A stretch of 18,768 nt of DNA from Neolecta irregularis DAH-3 (taxonomy: Eukaryota; Ascomycota; Neolectomycetes; Neolectales; Neolectaceae), in NCBI GenBank assembly GCA_001929475.1, contig LXFE01000410.1:1-18768 (forward strand), read 5' to 3'. Positions 17,621 to 18,768 of this stretch are shown in pieces. The notes beneath the pieces are model-generated. The model did no database searches. It saw only the letters and a program-made list of their open reading frames with translations, and was not told the DNA's origin. The number at the start of each line of letters is the position of its first letter. The stretch's first letter is position 1. Both the position numbers and the translations under genes were made by a program.

Positions 17621-18512
17621 TTGCGGCAGCGAAAATACAATCCTTATAATTCTCTGTTTACCTCGTCCTTACCTATCACTAAACACACCTTCACTCTTCC
17701 CCTCTGCCTCATATTCCTCAAACTATCTCAACACCACAAAGCCAAGGTTATCCAAATATCCCTCGAACCTCGCCGACTTGCAGCCTGCGTGTCACACGCC
17801 CACCTGCCCGCTGGCGCCTCCCCAGCGGGCGGGAGGTTCAGATTTCTCCGGCGGGCGGGTGGACACACGGACCCCACGGAACGAGTGAACTGGTGGCGCC
17901 TGTCCAGTTTGGCACACAGAGCACAAATGGAGGTCACAGAGCCAGAAGCGGAAGGAGGAGCACAACTCAAGGCACGACGCGCTGATGGATTTATTTAAAG
18001 GAGGGCAAGGAGGGCGAGTAAGGAGGGCGGCCAAGGCCCGTGCCCAACACTACTCTCAGGTCGGATTTTATGCCTCCCGCCTTCACCAAGAGATCCAACC
18101 ACCCACCTGGAGAATGCTCTGGCAGGCTGTTCGGTTGTATGGCAGTTTGGTAGTTTCCTCCATGTGATGCTTCTTCAAAGATCCCCTTTTGATTTTCTTG
18201 TATTGAATTTGTTGGCAGACCATTAGTTTTGTCTTTAAATTTTGATCCCGATAGTGTTTGTTTTGTTTCGTTTGAATACGTTGGCTGGTTGTTCAACTGT
18301 GAATTGATTGCAATTTGCTCAAAGTTACACTCGCAAGATTTGTCAAGGACCACATGATACAGTGATCAGGATGATACGACATGAATTTTGAATGTGCAGC
18401 ATACTTCCTTCACCAATGAAAGTAATGGCCAGATAGAAATCATTCTATACTAGCAATTTTGGTTATTTAGTGAATATTGTATTGCACCTATCCTAATTGT
18501 CAAAAAAAACGC
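17621..18512. other. Gene-poor region with a GC-rich block
   Basis: No supported gene. A GC-rich block at about 17770-18060 stands out from AT-rich surroundings. It contains a perfect 9-bp hairpin (17806-17814 with 17822-17830, loop 7) and CTCCGGCGGG plus GCGGGTGGACACAC (17855-17868), both of which recur near 18601-18633. Confidence 0.5.
17855..17868. repeat. Dispersed GC-rich repeat, copy 1
   Basis: GCGGGTGGACACAC here is repeated exactly at 18620-18633. Both copies are preceded by CTCCGGCGGG. The two copies are about 765 bp apart in the same orientation, which suggests a small dispersed element or an expanded GC-rich repeat family. Confidence 0.7.
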
Positions 18513-18593
18513 TTTGACCTGCCCGCCCGCCTGCCGGAAACGTTTTGACCCGGCCGCCCGCTTCCAGGAGATTGATTGACCTGCCCGCCCGCC
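18513..18593. repeat. Three degenerate GC-rich repeats
   Basis: Three spaced units begin TTTGACCTGCCCGCCCGCC (18513), TTTTGACCCGGCCGCCCGC (18543) and TTGACCTGCCCGCCCGCC (18576), separated by 10-15 bp. Together with 18601-18633 they form a compact GC-rich island. Confidence 0.75.
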
Positions 18594-18647
18594 AGAGGGA
18601 CTCCGGCGGGGTCGGGCGAGCGGGTGGACACACTGTAAAAATTTATA

Positions 18648-18768
18648 AAGCAAGTCCAGATAAGCAAGTCCAAGTTTGCAAGTAAAATAGCAAGTAAGTC
18701 CAAGCAAGCAAGTCCAAGCAAGCAAGTCCAAAGGCCTGAAATATGCAAGCAAGCAAGTCCAAAGTCCA
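18648..18768. repeat. AAGCAAGTCC minisatellite, running off the right edge
   Basis: Variants of AAGCAAGTCC and AAGCAAGCAAGTCC are repeated through the last 120 bp, with a few interruptions. The open frames seen on the minus strand here are by-products of the repeat. Confidence 0.85.

Noticed and set aside
1-18768. CRISPR arrays, operons, bacterial promoters
   Set aside because: The window is a spliceosomal fungal genome; the repeats seen are minisatellites without regular spacers.

Overview
The window comes from a fungal nuclear genome, most likely an intron-rich ascomycete. The evidence is NST1 (a fungal-specific gene), a fungal-type Rho GTPase, ERG13, a GH15 glucoamylase, intron-bearing tRNA genes and genes cut by many very short spliceosomal introns. 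I rebuilt eight protein genes by joining exons at GT...AG borders until the protein matched its family. This gave 45 introns; 42 are 32-41 nt and the others are 45, 46 and 59 nt. Species or order cannot be named from the sequence alone.

Layout, left to right. On the minus strand at 1-1555 is the 5' part of NST1, whose C-terminus runs off the left edge. It is divergent from a Rho-family GTPase (1793-2727, +) across a short spacer holding four copies of a 14-bp repeat. SmG, a core spliceosomal Sm protein, follows (3061-3479, +). Next come a poorly understood stretch, a PRISE-type short-chain dehydrogenase/reductase (4043-5530, +), another weak stretch with two doubtful small ORFs, a membrane-anchored GH15 glucoamylase (7110-9094, +) and MYG1 (9217-10414, +). 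Two nearly identical intron-containing tRNA-Ile(AAT) genes then face each other (11016-11107 + and 11254-11345 -). ERG13, HMG-CoA synthase, is on the minus strand (11892-13464). A possible small membrane protein lies at 13994-14197 (+), and a CCDC174-like nuclear coiled-coil protein at 14330-15255 (-). A 247-bp pogo/Fot1-like MITE sits at 15596-15842. An unrecognised, possibly secreted multi-exon candidate with an internal 111-bp duplication is at 15954-16801. The last 1.2 kb is gene-poor, with GC-rich repeats and an AAGCAAGTCC minisatellite that runs off the right edge.

The genes do not form a pathway; they are a mixture of housekeeping functions (splicing, sterol synthesis, small-GTPase signalling, RNA nuclease, glucan hydrolysis). 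The main interest is in gene architecture: extremely short introns, unusually frequent AAG 3' splice sites, micro-exons as small as 6 nt, a sharp fall in GC content inside the Rho gene at about position 2300, and a MITE whose left end lies where a small candidate gene loses its reading frame. I saw no convincing new multi-gene system.
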